A stretch of 64,000 nt of DNA from Phycisphaera sp. GTDB lineage: Bacteria; Planctomycetota; Phycisphaerae; Phycisphaerales; SM1A02. The stretch is from NCBI GenBank assembly GCA_016124975.1, contig WGMP01000016.1, positions 20,414-84,413 on the forward strand, written 5' to 3'. Every line of letters begins with the position of its first letter. The first letter of the stretch is position 1. The notes under the pieces are model-generated. The model had not been told where the DNA came from. It was given only the letters and a program-made list of their open reading frames with translations, and ran no database searches. The position numbers and the translations under genes were made by a program. This document shows, in pieces, positions 41,826 through 49,328 of the stretch.

Positions 41826-43067
41826 TCAGCTCCACAGCTCAGCGAGCGGAACCGCGAACAGGCCGTCGCCGAAGCCGACCGTGATCTCTCCGTCGTACAG
41901 CACGACTCCGCACGCGAACCGCTTGCCCGTCGCCTCGCGCAGCCGGCGCAAGCCACGGAAGTCGGCGGGGTGCACGGTGGACGACGCCTTGACCTCGACG
42001 CCGCTCACGCGCGACCCCGAGTGCTCGATCACGATGTCGACCTCAGCGCCGTCCTTGTCACGGAAGTGAGAGAAGCCGATCGCGTCGTCGACACCCGACG
42101 CCTGGCGCCGCAACTCGCCGAACACGAAGGTCTCGAGCAGTTGGCCGAGCATGTCGCGGTCGTTCCAGAGATCCGTCGGCGAGAGGCCGAGCAGCGCGCA
42201 GGCGAGGCCGCTGTCGGTCATGTGGAGCTTCGGTGTCTTCACGAGCCGCTTCAGGCGGTTGCTGTGCCATGGCGGAAGCTCCTCGACCACGAAGATGCGT
42301 TCGAGCAGCGTGAGATAGTCGCGAATCGTCGGCCGTGATACCTGGAACGGCGCCGCAAGCTCGCTGACATTCATGAGCCGCGCGGTCTGCGACGCAGCCA
42401 GTTTCAAGAGCTTCGGAATCGCGTGGAGCGAGCTGATGCGCGACAGGTCGCGCAGGTCCCGCTGGACCATCGCGTCGACATAGTCGGCGTACCACTGCCT
42501 TCGCCGTGCCGTCGACTTTCGTGCGAGGGCGGCAGGAAAGCCGCCGCCAGCGATGCGCTCGGCGAGCTCCTCTCCAAGGCGGCGCGATGAGCGCATCCTG
42601 AAGTCTCCCCGCATGATCGCGTCGAGCAGCTTCGGTTGGCGCCGCTCGATCTCGCACTGCGCCATCGGGTGGAGCCGTATCGAACCCATTCGTCCGGCGA
42701 GGGAGTCCGCCATCTGCGGCAGGAGCAGCACGTTCGTCGACCCTGTCAGGAGGAACCTCCCGGGCGTGCGCCGGCGGTCCACCTCGACCTTCAGCGGGAG
42801 AAAGAGCTCTGGCGCGCGCTGGACCTCGTCGATGATCGCGCGGTTCGGAAGCCTCGCGACGAAGCCGGCGGGGTCGTCCTTCGCGGCGCGCCTCGCGGCA
42901 TCGTCGTCGAGGTTGAAGTAGTCGAATCCGAGCCGCTTGCCGACCTGCATCGCAAGGGTGGTCTTGCCGCATTGCCGCGGCCCGTGGACGATCACGACGG
43001 GCGTGTCGGACAGCGCCTCGGAGAGCGGCTTCGCGGCGAGTCTCGGCAGGTGGGAATCGCCCGGCAT
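41826..43067 (-). CDS. AAA_14/DUF4143 ATPase
   Basis: 413 aa. Walker A HGPRQCGKTTLAMQ (about residue 30), Walker B NRAIIDEVQRAP, sensor LLTGSTNVLL, a mid-protein helical part with a winged-helix look (AAPFQVSRPTIRDYLTLLE), then DUF4143 with an RFRDKDGAEVDIVIEH-like nuclease-fold segment (SHFRDKDGAEVDIVIE) and VEVKASS. This widespread mobile family scatters through genomes; its role is not settled. It is convergent with the CRTAC1 gene, divergent from the RHS remnant, and contains an ACGT, unlike most core genes. Start supported by a TACAAT box 7 nt upstream. Confidence 0.88.
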   Translation of the reverse strand: MPGDSHLPRLAAKPLSEALSDTPVVIVHGPRQCGKTTLAMQVGKRLGFDYFNLDDDAARRAAKDDPAGFVARLPNRAIIDEVQRAPELFLPLKVEVDRRRTPGRFLLTGSTNVLLLPQMADSLAGRMGSIRLHPMAQCEIERRQPKLLDAIMRGDFRMRSSRRLGEELAERIAGGGFPAALARKSTARRRQWYADYVDAMVQRDLRDLSRISSLHAIPKLLKLAASQTARLMNVSELAAPFQVSRPTIRDYLTLLERIFVVEELPPWHSNRLKRLVKTPKLHMTDSGLACALLGLSPTDLWNDRDMLGQLLETFVFGELRRQASGVDDAIGFSHFRDKDGAEVDIVIEHSGSRVSGVEVKASSTVHPADFRGLRRLREATGKRFACGVVLYDGEITVGFGDGLFAVPLAELWS

Positions 43068-43074
43068 GCGGCTG

Positions 43075-43080
43075 ATTGTA
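43075..43080 (-). promoter_or_regulatory. Leaderless-type -10 box (TACAAT) with upstream direct repeats
   Basis: On the minus strand TACAAT ends 7 nt before the ATG at 43067. Upstream lie two ATAGCCGCA direct repeats about 23 bp apart, candidates for an operator. Confidence 0.45.
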
Positions 43081-43162
43081 AGGTTTGCATGCGGCTATAT
43101 GCAAGTTGGAGGTGCGGCTATCTGAAACCTTTTGATGCGGCCTGCCGCAGCCTGCGGGGTCG

Positions 43163-43585
43163 ATGATGTGTCGGCCGCTCCGTCGATTCGCCGACGGCGT
43201 CGGTGCAGTTCGTCCGCTCGTTGACGGCGTTGAAGGCAGCGGCGGCGCGCGTCGCGCGGTCAACCTCGCGCAGCTCTCCGCGTCGGCGCCCGACGCGAAC
43301 CGCGGCATGCGCGAGGCGGATGACACCTCGGGCATCGACGCCCGCGTGAGCCGCGTCTCGACCCTGACCTTCAACTCGCCGAACGGGACGAAGTACCCGC
43401 TGGCGGCGTACCGCAGGCTTGGCATGGACACCTTCGCGGTGGTCGACTATCCCACGGTCGACATCCGGCTCGACCGGACCTACTCTCAGAATCTGGGAGT
43501 GCCGCCGACCGCGCGCGCCGCACGAACGGCTGGTCCTCGCAGGCCGAGGGCGTCTACCCGGGGCTCGACCGCTTCGGGCGGGTGA
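43163..43585 (+). pseudogene. RHS repeat protein, 5'-truncated and frameshifted fragment
   Basis: The frame reads VSTLTFNSPNGTKYPLAAYR and LDRTYSQNLG, typical of the YD-repeat part of RHS proteins. Near 43490 the homology moves to another frame, which continues as RRTNGWSSQAEGVYPGLDRF into the 43582-45807 frame. So a one-step frame change splits the RHS gene. The usual long N-terminal region is missing; upstream sequence is unrelated and meets the AAA ATPase promoter. Some of the first 60 residues may be non-native. Confidence 0.65.
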
Positions 43586-45807
43586 TCCGCCAATCGTGGC
43601 TCGACGGCGTGACAGGAAGCACCGCCGCTGGGTATCGTCCAGCGATCGTGGACCAGATCCACACCTACGACCTCGCGAGCAACCGCCTGTCGAAGCGCGA
43701 CGGGCGCGCGGGGGCGTCGTGGTTCGGTCGCGACTGGGAATACTCGTACGACGCGCTCGGGCGATTGACCGAAGCGCGGCAGGGGGCGCGCACGGGCGTC
43801 ACCTCCACGAGCCAAGGCACCTGGGTGCCGACGGCCGGCAGCCAGAAGTGGGTCCTCGACATGCTCGGCAACTGGTCCGAGCACCGCACCGACCTCTCTG
43901 GGAACGGCGTCTTCACCGACGCCCTCGACCGCCTCGACGCGCGCGAGCACAACCTCGCGAACGAGCTCTCGCAGCGCACGCTGACCGCAGGCGGCACCGG
44001 CACGACGAACTCCGTCACGCTCCCGCTCGCCTACGACGCGGCGGGCAACCTCGCGGAAGAATCCACGAGCGCGTCCACCAAGCGCCGCTACACCCACGAC
44101 GCCTGGGGCCGCCTCGTGAAGGTCGAGTCGGTCGATGCGAACGACCTCGCGAAGCCGATCAGCACGCAGCGCTTCAACGGACTCCACTGGCGCGTGTCGA
44201 AGGACTCCCACCTCGCCCCCGACGCGCAGGACATCGCCGACCGGAAGACGACCTTCTGGTACGACGCCGCGTGGCGCGTGGTCCAGGAGACCCACCGCGA
44301 CCAGACGAACGGCGCGGGCCCGCTCGAGGAGTGGGTCATCCAGCAGGCGTGGGGCATTCGCTACATCGACGACGCCGTCGCGCGCCTGCGCCTCACGGGG
44401 AACGGCTCGGGCGGAGTCGCCACGGGCAGTACGCAGGAGGTGGCGTTCCAACTGACGGACGCCCAGTTCAGCGTCATCGCCGTCGCGACCCCCGGCAAGC
44501 CCGGCGTCGTGATCGACCGGATCGCGTACTCGGCGTACGGCGAGGCGACGCGCACGCTGCGCTCCGACGTGAACGGCGACGGCTTCGTGAACAAGGACGA
44601 CTACAACGGCGTGATCCGCAGCCGCCTGAACACCACGATCGGTAGCTCGGGCTACGTCGTCGAGGCCGACCTCGACCGCGACGGCAAGGTCGCCCAGTCC
44701 GACTACGACATCGCGGTCGCCGACGACGGCAAGTCGAGCTCAGGCGGCGTGGGCGAGGCGGGGCTCTTCGCGAAGGGCGTCCGCAACGGCGTCGGCTACT
44801 GCGGCTACATCTTCAACGACGAGAGCGGGATCTACACGGTGAGGTTCCGCACGTACTCCCCGACGCTCGGCCGATGGCTCGAGCGGGATCCGGCGGGGTA
44901 TGTGGATGGGGCGAATCTGTATCAATCCGTTGGCGGCAGTCCGCTTTCTCGCAACGACCCAGATGGTCGGCTGCTGGTGGCGATCGACGGCACGGCCTCG
45001 TGCGCGCATCGCGCGAGCCCCGACTTCTGGAACTCAGGTGGATGCACAACAAGCCACGTCCTCAACTTTTACGTTGACTACGACCCGACCTCGCCCAAGC
45101 AGTATTTCGATGGGCCGGATTCTTTGGTGCTTGGAGTCAGAGCGGAGTGCAGCGACATCGAGGACAAGGCCTACGACTTCATCGTCAAGGAACTCTGCAA
45201 GAACCCCGACGAGCCGATCGACCTCGTCGGCCACAGCCGAGGCGGCTACATCGTGATGCAGCTCGCGCAACGCCTGCAGCGGGAGGGGGTGACCTGCCCG
45301 GGCGGCTGCAAGATCACCAATCCCCGCGTCCGATTCCTCGGCTTGTATGACCCGGTGGACATGGCGCCTGGATATGGATGCGGCGAGGGCATCCCAGGGA
45401 ATGTCAGCAATTCGGTTCGGCTTCTGGCCGCGGGGGGGCGAAGCGAACGTGGGGCGAACGGCGTTTGCCATCCAGATGCCGCAAGCGGGGTCCTGTCGGT
45501 CAGATCGAGGGCGCTATGGAACCGGGCGGACGGGCCTCCGAGTTCATGGAGGACGAACCACCGCGACATCTGGATCTTCGCGACGCACTCCGGGATCGGC
45601 GGTGCCCCGTGGTGCGGCGACAAGCCGCTCGGCCACGATTCAACGAACGATACCATCCAGACGATTCGCTGCGACCGCATCGTCCGAGACGCGGCGCGTT
45701 CATGCGGAGTTCCGGTGGGGAAGAAGCAGTTCTGCGACTACGGGTTCCGGGTTCCGGCCGGCTCGATCCCTTGCGGGGACGGGTTCCTTACGCCTGGGTT
45801 GAACTAA
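43582..45807 (+). CDS. RHS-repeat polymorphic toxin, C-terminal part with GHSRGG hydrolase-like toxin domain
   Basis: 741 aa from a GTG that is probably not the native start. YD repeats (YDALGRLTEARQG, YDAAGNLAEEST) are interrupted by a dockerin-like pair (DVNGDGFVNKDDYN and DLDRDGKVAQSDYD). The RHS core ends with YSPTLGRWLERDPAGYVDG at about residue 440. The remaining 280 residues are a unique cassette with DLVGHSRGGYIVMQLA, where Ser552 sits in a GxSxG-type nucleophile elbow, and a late His in FATHSGIGG. This suggests a lipase/phospholipase-like toxin. Cys-rich sequence fits an extracellular location. Delivery route unknown. Confidence 0.75.
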   Translation: MIRQSWLDGVTGSTAAGYRPAIVDQIHTYDLASNRLSKRDGRAGASWFGRDWEYSYDALGRLTEARQGARTGVTSTSQGTWVPTAGSQKWVLDMLGNWSEHRTDLSGNGVFTDALDRLDAREHNLANELSQRTLTAGGTGTTNSVTLPLAYDAAGNLAEESTSASTKRRYTHDAWGRLVKVESVDANDLAKPISTQRFNGLHWRVSKDSHLAPDAQDIADRKTTFWYDAAWRVVQETHRDQTNGAGPLEEWVIQQAWGIRYIDDAVARLRLTGNGSGGVATGSTQEVAFQLTDAQFSVIAVATPGKPGVVIDRIAYSAYGEATRTLRSDVNGDGFVNKDDYNGVIRSRLNTTIGSSGYVVEADLDRDGKVAQSDYDIAVADDGKSSSGGVGEAGLFAKGVRNGVGYCGYIFNDESGIYTVRFRTYSPTLGRWLERDPAGYVDGANLYQSVGGSPLSRNDPDGRLLVAIDGTASCAHRASPDFWNSGGCTTSHVLNFYVDYDPTSPKQYFDGPDSLVLGVRAECSDIEDKAYDFIVKELCKNPDEPIDLVGHSRGGYIVMQLAQRLQREGVTCPGGCKITNPRVRFLGLYDPVDMAPGYGCGEGIPGNVSNSVRLLAAGGRSERGANGVCHPDAASGVLSVRSRALWNRADGPPSSWRTNHRDIWIFATHSGIGGAPWCGDKPLGHDSTNDTIQTIRCDRIVRDAARSCGVPVGKKQFCDYGFRVPAGSIPCGDGFLTPGLN
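44251..44922 (+). repeat. Long direct repeat, copy A (RHS core)
   Basis: About 670 bp nearly identical to 46365-47054. The copies differ mainly in one short block (about 44375-44440 against 46482-46565), where copy B carries a palindromic insertion. Such duplicated core-to-cassette junctions permit recombination that swaps RHS C-terminal toxins. Confidence 0.9.
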
Positions 45808-45888
45808 CGGGATCCTACTTGGATTGCGATGTGGCGCAGTCCGACCTTGGGCGGCCGAGTGACGTTAGAGTCTCCGGCACGATTAAAG

Positions 45889-46353
45889 ATGTCTACCGCG
45901 AACGATGGACTCCCCTGGCCGAGCAAGCAGTGCCGAAGGTGCGGCCAGCCAGCGCTCGCCGACTCAGGCGCCTGCGCGGAGTGCGGAGGCGCGTCTTTTG
46001 GCCCTTTGAAGCGCCGGCGTCCGCCGACTTCATCCGATGAACGCTGGCTTGGATACAGCGTCTCCATTCTCATCCTCTGCGTACAGGTACCGACGACGGC
46101 CTATCCGTTCGTCTTTGAGGTCTCGGTCTTCGCGAGCGACGATCCAATGGTGCGCGACGTCGATGAGGGAATGGTGGTGCTGGGGTTGTACTGCTTGGCG
46201 AGCGTCGCAGGGCTCGGATGGTCGTTTCGTCGTGCGGTACCGATGTGGATGAAGGCTTTCCACGTCGTGCTGGCGTCTCCGCTTGTTTGGGAGGTGTTGC
46301 GGCTCGTCGTTGGGATGGCAATCGGCGTTGAGCTTCCCGGGTTCAAGATATGA
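45889..46353 (+). CDS. Zinc-ribbon membrane protein, candidate immunity protein for the first RHS toxin
   Basis: 154 aa from the ATG at 45889 (the frame extends 20 codons further upstream). An N-terminal zinc ribbon (CRRCGQ ... CAECGG) is followed by three predicted membrane helices (SVSILILCVQVPTTAYPFVF, MVVLGLYCLASVAGLGW, and one near LVWEVLRLVVGMAIG). It lies directly behind the toxin cassette and its ATGA overlaps the next RHS fragment. Position makes immunity the best guess; I do not recognise the family. Confidence 0.5.
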   Translation: MSTANDGLPWPSKQCRRCGQPALADSGACAECGGASFGPLKRRRPPTSSDERWLGYSVSILILCVQVPTTAYPFVFEVSVFASDDPMVRDVDEGMVVLGLYCLASVAGLGWSFRRAVPMWMKAFHVVLASPLVWEVLRLVVGMAIGVELPGFKI

Positions 46354-47693
46354 GGCGATCCTCCACCTTCTGGTACGACGCCGCGTGGCGCGTGGTCCAG
46401 GAGACCCAGCGCGACCAGACGAACGGCGCGGGCCCGCTCGAGGAGTCGGTCATCCAGCAGGCCTGGGGCGCGCGGTACATCATTGAGGCGGTCGCGGCTG
46501 GGGCCGCTCCCTCTGGTGCTCGTATCGCCAGAGCGAGCCGCCGCAGCGGCGAGCGCTCAGACAGCCAGATCGCGTTCCAGCTGACGGACGCCCAGTTCAG
46601 CGTCATCGCCGTCGCGACCCCCGGCAAGCCCGGCGTCGTGATCGACCGGATCGCGTACTCGGCCTACGGCGAGGCCACGCGCACGCTGCGCTCGGACGTC
46701 AACGGCGACGGCTTCGTGAACAAGGACGACTACAACGGCGTGATCCGCGCTCGCCTGAACACGACGATCGATAGCTCGGGCTACGTCGTCGAGGCCGACC
46801 TCGACCGCGACGGCAAGGTCGCGCAGTCCGACTACGACATCGCGGTCGCCGACGACGGCAGGTCGAGCTCAGGCGGCGTGGGCGAGGCGGGGCTCTTCGC
46901 GAAGGGCGTGCGGAACGGCGTCGGCTACTGCGGCTACATGTTCAACGACGAGAGCGGGCTCTACACGGTGAGGTTCCGCAGCTACTCGCCGACGCTTGGC
47001 CGATGGCTCGAGCGGGATCCGGCGGGGTATGTGGATGGGGCGAATCTTTACCAGTATGTGCGCGCAGATCCGATCCGCCGATTTGATCCGCTGGGTCTTC
47101 AGACGGATGGCGTTGACATCAAGTTCCAACACTGGATGCGGGCGCGAGAACGCGAGCGAAAGGAGGAGGCTACCCAGCCGCCGTCATCCCCGAACCCACT
47201 TACGCTTTACGTCTATGGAAAGCGGAGTTTCAACGACACTGAGCGTGCGCTCTGGCGCGAAACCGGGCTCTATGAAAAGCTATGCCTCAAACGCGCCTAC
47301 GACGTAGCGATGCTGATAAACAGGGATCCCAAGTACGCCGACGGTATCGTGAATGGCCCGGGCGACGCCGTGCGGCACTGCACATGGAACTGCCTCATGA
47401 CCAAGTGCTTAGGGCGCAAGGGCGCGCAGCGCTGGGGCGACGCGCACGAGGAGAGCACGCCGCCCGGCTTGGAGGACGAGCGTGAGATGGACCTTCACAA
47501 CAACCAGCAAGGAAGAGACATCTACTCAGAGCTCGTCGAGCGGAACTGGGACGCATGGGTCAAGTCGATACCTGTTGACGACTCCTGTCCCGGTGACGTT
47601 GTGCCAGATACCGACTGCAAGACGGCGTGTGAAGAGGCTCTGGCCGCCGGCAGGCTGAAGGTCCTAGAGAAGTCGAAGTGGAGCGAAGGATGA
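46350..47693 (+). CDS. Displaced RHS C-terminal toxin cassette (DUF6973-like toxin domain)
   Basis: 447 aa. Residues about 5-235 duplicate the end of the preceding RHS core, including the dockerin pair and YSPTLGRWLERDPAGYVDG. The unique C-terminal domain has NGPGDAVRHCTWNCLM, RWGDAHEESTPPG and EMDLHNNQQGRDIY. This His/Asp/Asn signature resembles a domain I recall as DUF6973, found in polymorphic toxins; activity unknown. The start is an ATGA overlap with the upstream gene, which may be an artefact of the recombination junction. It looks like an orphan rhs-CT awaiting recombination. Confidence 0.65.
   Translation: MRRSSTFWYDAAWRVVQETQRDQTNGAGPLEESVIQQAWGARYIIEAVAAGAAPSGARIARASRRSGERSDSQIAFQLTDAQFSVIAVATPGKPGVVIDRIAYSAYGEATRTLRSDVNGDGFVNKDDYNGVIRARLNTTIDSSGYVVEADLDRDGKVAQSDYDIAVADDGRSSSGGVGEAGLFAKGVRNGVGYCGYMFNDESGLYTVRFRSYSPTLGRWLERDPAGYVDGANLYQYVRADPIRRFDPLGLQTDGVDIKFQHWMRARERERKEEATQPPSSPNPLTLYVYGKRSFNDTERALWRETGLYEKLCLKRAYDVAMLINRDPKYADGIVNGPGDAVRHCTWNCLMTKCLGRKGAQRWGDAHEESTPPGLEDEREMDLHNNQQGRDIYSELVERNWDAWVKSIPVDDSCPGDVVPDTDCKTACEEALAAGRLKVLEKSKWSEG
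46365..47054 (+). repeat. Long direct repeat, copy B (displaced RHS core)
   Basis: About 690 bp matching 44251-44922. It holds an in-frame insertion around 46520-46565 with the palindrome GCCGCCGCAGCGGC that also occurs in the 29.7-kb repeat cluster. Confidence 0.9.
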
Positions 47694-48184
47694 GCCTAGG
47701 AGAGTCAAACGAGATGCTGAAGACCCGCGCCAGTGGTTTCGTGTTGCTTTGCGCCGCCCTCGTAGGCTGCGGCGGTCCTCCTCCGGCGCCCGGCCCGAAG
47801 ACGGCGGCGCTGATCGCTGCGCTTCGCTCCGCCGAGGTTGCAGAGGGGAGTTCGGTCGAGATCGACCCGCCGTTCGCGACCGGGACTTGGATCATCTCGG
47901 CGGCGTACTGCCTGGAGGGACGCTGGCCAAGTCTCGGGGTATCGCTACCCGCGAGCGACCGCGAGTGGCTGTTCGAGTTCAATAATGATGTAGACGACAC
48001 ATATGTGATCTACATCGCGCCCGGTGCGCCGGTTCAGGCTGAGCACATCGGAGGAGGGTTCCGGCTCCTGGGGCCCTCGGGCGCGATCGTGGTCAAGGAG
48101 TGTTGCGACCGATTCAGGTTGAGCAGACCCGATGCAGGGAAGACAGTCTTGATTGAACGTGTCGCGGTGCCCGAGAAGCGTTGA
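47690..48184 (+). CDS. Lipoprotein, candidate immunity protein for the displaced RHS toxin
   Basis: 164 aa from the ATG in an ATGA overlap at 47690; an internal ATG at 47714 gives a better signal peptide (MLKTRASGFVLLCAALVGC). The lipobox LVGC predicts a lipid-anchored periplasmic protein. The mature domain is beta-rich with two adjacent Cys (KECCDRF). Coupling to the toxin cassette suggests immunity. ACGT occurs in this gene, as in the rest of the island. Family not recognised. Confidence 0.55.
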   Translation: MSLGESNEMLKTRASGFVLLCAALVGCGGPPPAPGPKTAALIAALRSAEVAEGSSVEIDPPFATGTWIISAAYCLEGRWPSLGVSLPASDREWLFEFNNDVDDTYVIYIAPGAPVQAEHIGGGFRLLGPSGAIVVKECCDRFRLSRPDAGKTVLIERVAVPEKR

Positions 48185-48190
48185 GCAGGT

Positions 48191-48244
48191 GGCCGTGGTT
48201 CTCTGCGTGGCCGTGGTTCTCTGCGTGGCGGTGGTTCTCTGCAT
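48191..48244 (+). repeat. Tandem repeat, 18-bp unit, three copies
   Basis: The unit ggccgtggttctctgcgt at 48191-48208 is repeated exactly at 48209-48226 and with two changes at 48227-48244. It starts 7 bp after the lipoprotein stop. Confidence 0.85.
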
Positions 48245-48575
48245 GGTCTGCCTGAAGCAGAGTCGGGGACTTGCGGCAGCTCGCGCGGCGCTTGGGGCCG
48301 CGCGACGAGCAAGGCGGTCGAGGCGGTCGCAAGCGGGCCGGCGGCGCGGTGCGCGCGAAGTCGAACGCGTCTCGAGTCAAGCGCCCGTGGACCTCTGGTG
48401 CCCGGCGTTGACATCTGCGCCCGACCCGACTTCGGTCTCTCCCCATCGCAGTGCGTCGTTCGGCGGCACGGAAAGCGGAACACTAAGGGGGTGCAGGACC
48501 CGCAGTCGCCCGCAGGCAGACAAGTTCCCCCAGAGCGGGTGATCCGCGTCGGCTCGATGAACGACGAGGATCCCG
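48245..48575. other. Degenerate stretch between the toxin array and the nucleotidyltransferase gene
   Basis: About 330 bp without a supported gene. A short frame from 48557 (MNDEDPDVDFWLDKSDREKL) has protein-like composition and runs into the next gene in another frame. It may be a small upstream gene or the shifted 5' end of that gene. Confidence 0.35.
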
Positions 48576-49250
48576 ATGTCGACTTCTGGCTCGACAAGTC
48601 GGACCGCGAGAAACTGCACGCCCTTCAACTCTGTCGGGAAGCCTGCTTTGGACGAGCTGCCGTCGTCGGACGACTTGCGCGAGTTCTTGAAGTCGTTGAC
48701 GGCCCATGAGGTTTCGTTCCTCGTGCTCGGCGGCTACGCGGTCGCCTTGCATGGGTACCCGCGGGCCACGGCCGACTTCGACCCGTGGGTCGACAGCTCC
48801 GCCATCAACGCGGACCGCGTGCTCGCGGCGCTGCGTGACTTCGGCTTCACGCCTACCGAAGAGGCGGCGCAGGCCTTGTGGACGCCGGGAAAAGTGCTGC
48901 GGATGGGCCACCCGCCGACGCGCACCGAACTTCTGACGGCGCCTGCAGGCGTCGAGTTCGGGCCGTGTCGCGCCCGCGCCGTTACGAGGGATCTCTTCGG
49001 CGTGCCCGTCCCCGTCATCGGCCTCGACGACCTCATCGCCAACAAGTGTGCGGCGGGGAGTCCGAAGGACCTGATCGACGCAGCGGAACTCGAGCGAATC
49101 CGAAGCCGGCTCGGGCGATCGATCAGGCGCGGTCACAGGTTCCTGCGGCGACCCTGCTCGATCTCGTTGGAGAGTACCGCTCTCGCAGGGCGCCGGCGCG
49201 CTTCTCGCGCGTTCAAAGGTTCCCGCGGCGACCCTGCTCGATCTCGTTGA
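48576..49250 (+). CDS. Nucleotidyltransferase-like (AbiEii/DUF6036-type) protein, possibly damaged at both ends
   Basis: The recognisable core spans about 48660-49110: DLREFLKSLTAHEVSFLVLG, GYAVALHGYPRATADFDPWV with the D-x-D metal pair of the MNT fold, and VIGLDDLIANKCAAGSPKDL. Such proteins occur as toxins, antitoxins or defence factors. No good ATG exists; a TTG at 48648 is the likeliest start. After about 49110 the frame reads into the 81-bp tandem repeat and gives Arg-rich sequence, so the natural end is probably lost. Confidence 0.55.
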   Translation: MSTSGSTSRTARNCTPFNSVGKPALDELPSSDDLREFLKSLTAHEVSFLVLGGYAVALHGYPRATADFDPWVDSSAINADRVLAALRDFGFTPTEEAAQALWTPGKVLRMGHPPTRTELLTAPAGVEFGPCRARAVTRDLFGVPVPVIGLDDLIANKCAAGSPKDLIDAAELERIRSRLGRSIRRGHRFLRRPCSISLESTALAGRRRASRAFKGSRGDPARSR

Positions 49251-49328
49251 AGAGAACCGATCTCGCAGGGCGCCGATACGTCGGTCGCGCGTGTTCAAAG
49301 GTTCCCGCGGCGACCCTGCTCGATCTCG
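49138..49328. repeat. Tandem repeat of the hppD 3' end, about 81-bp period, 2.4 copies
   Basis: A 29-bp block covering the last codons of hppD (minus strand, 49300-49328) recurs at 49218-49246 and 49138-49166 with one mismatch. The spacers between blocks also match each other (tctcgcagggcgcc). The copies extend beyond the hppD stop codon and cover the 3' end of the nucleotidyltransferase frame. Confidence 0.85.

Noticed and set aside
48191..48244. Possible CRISPR-like array
   Set aside because: A simple three-copy tandem repeat without spacers or cas genes.
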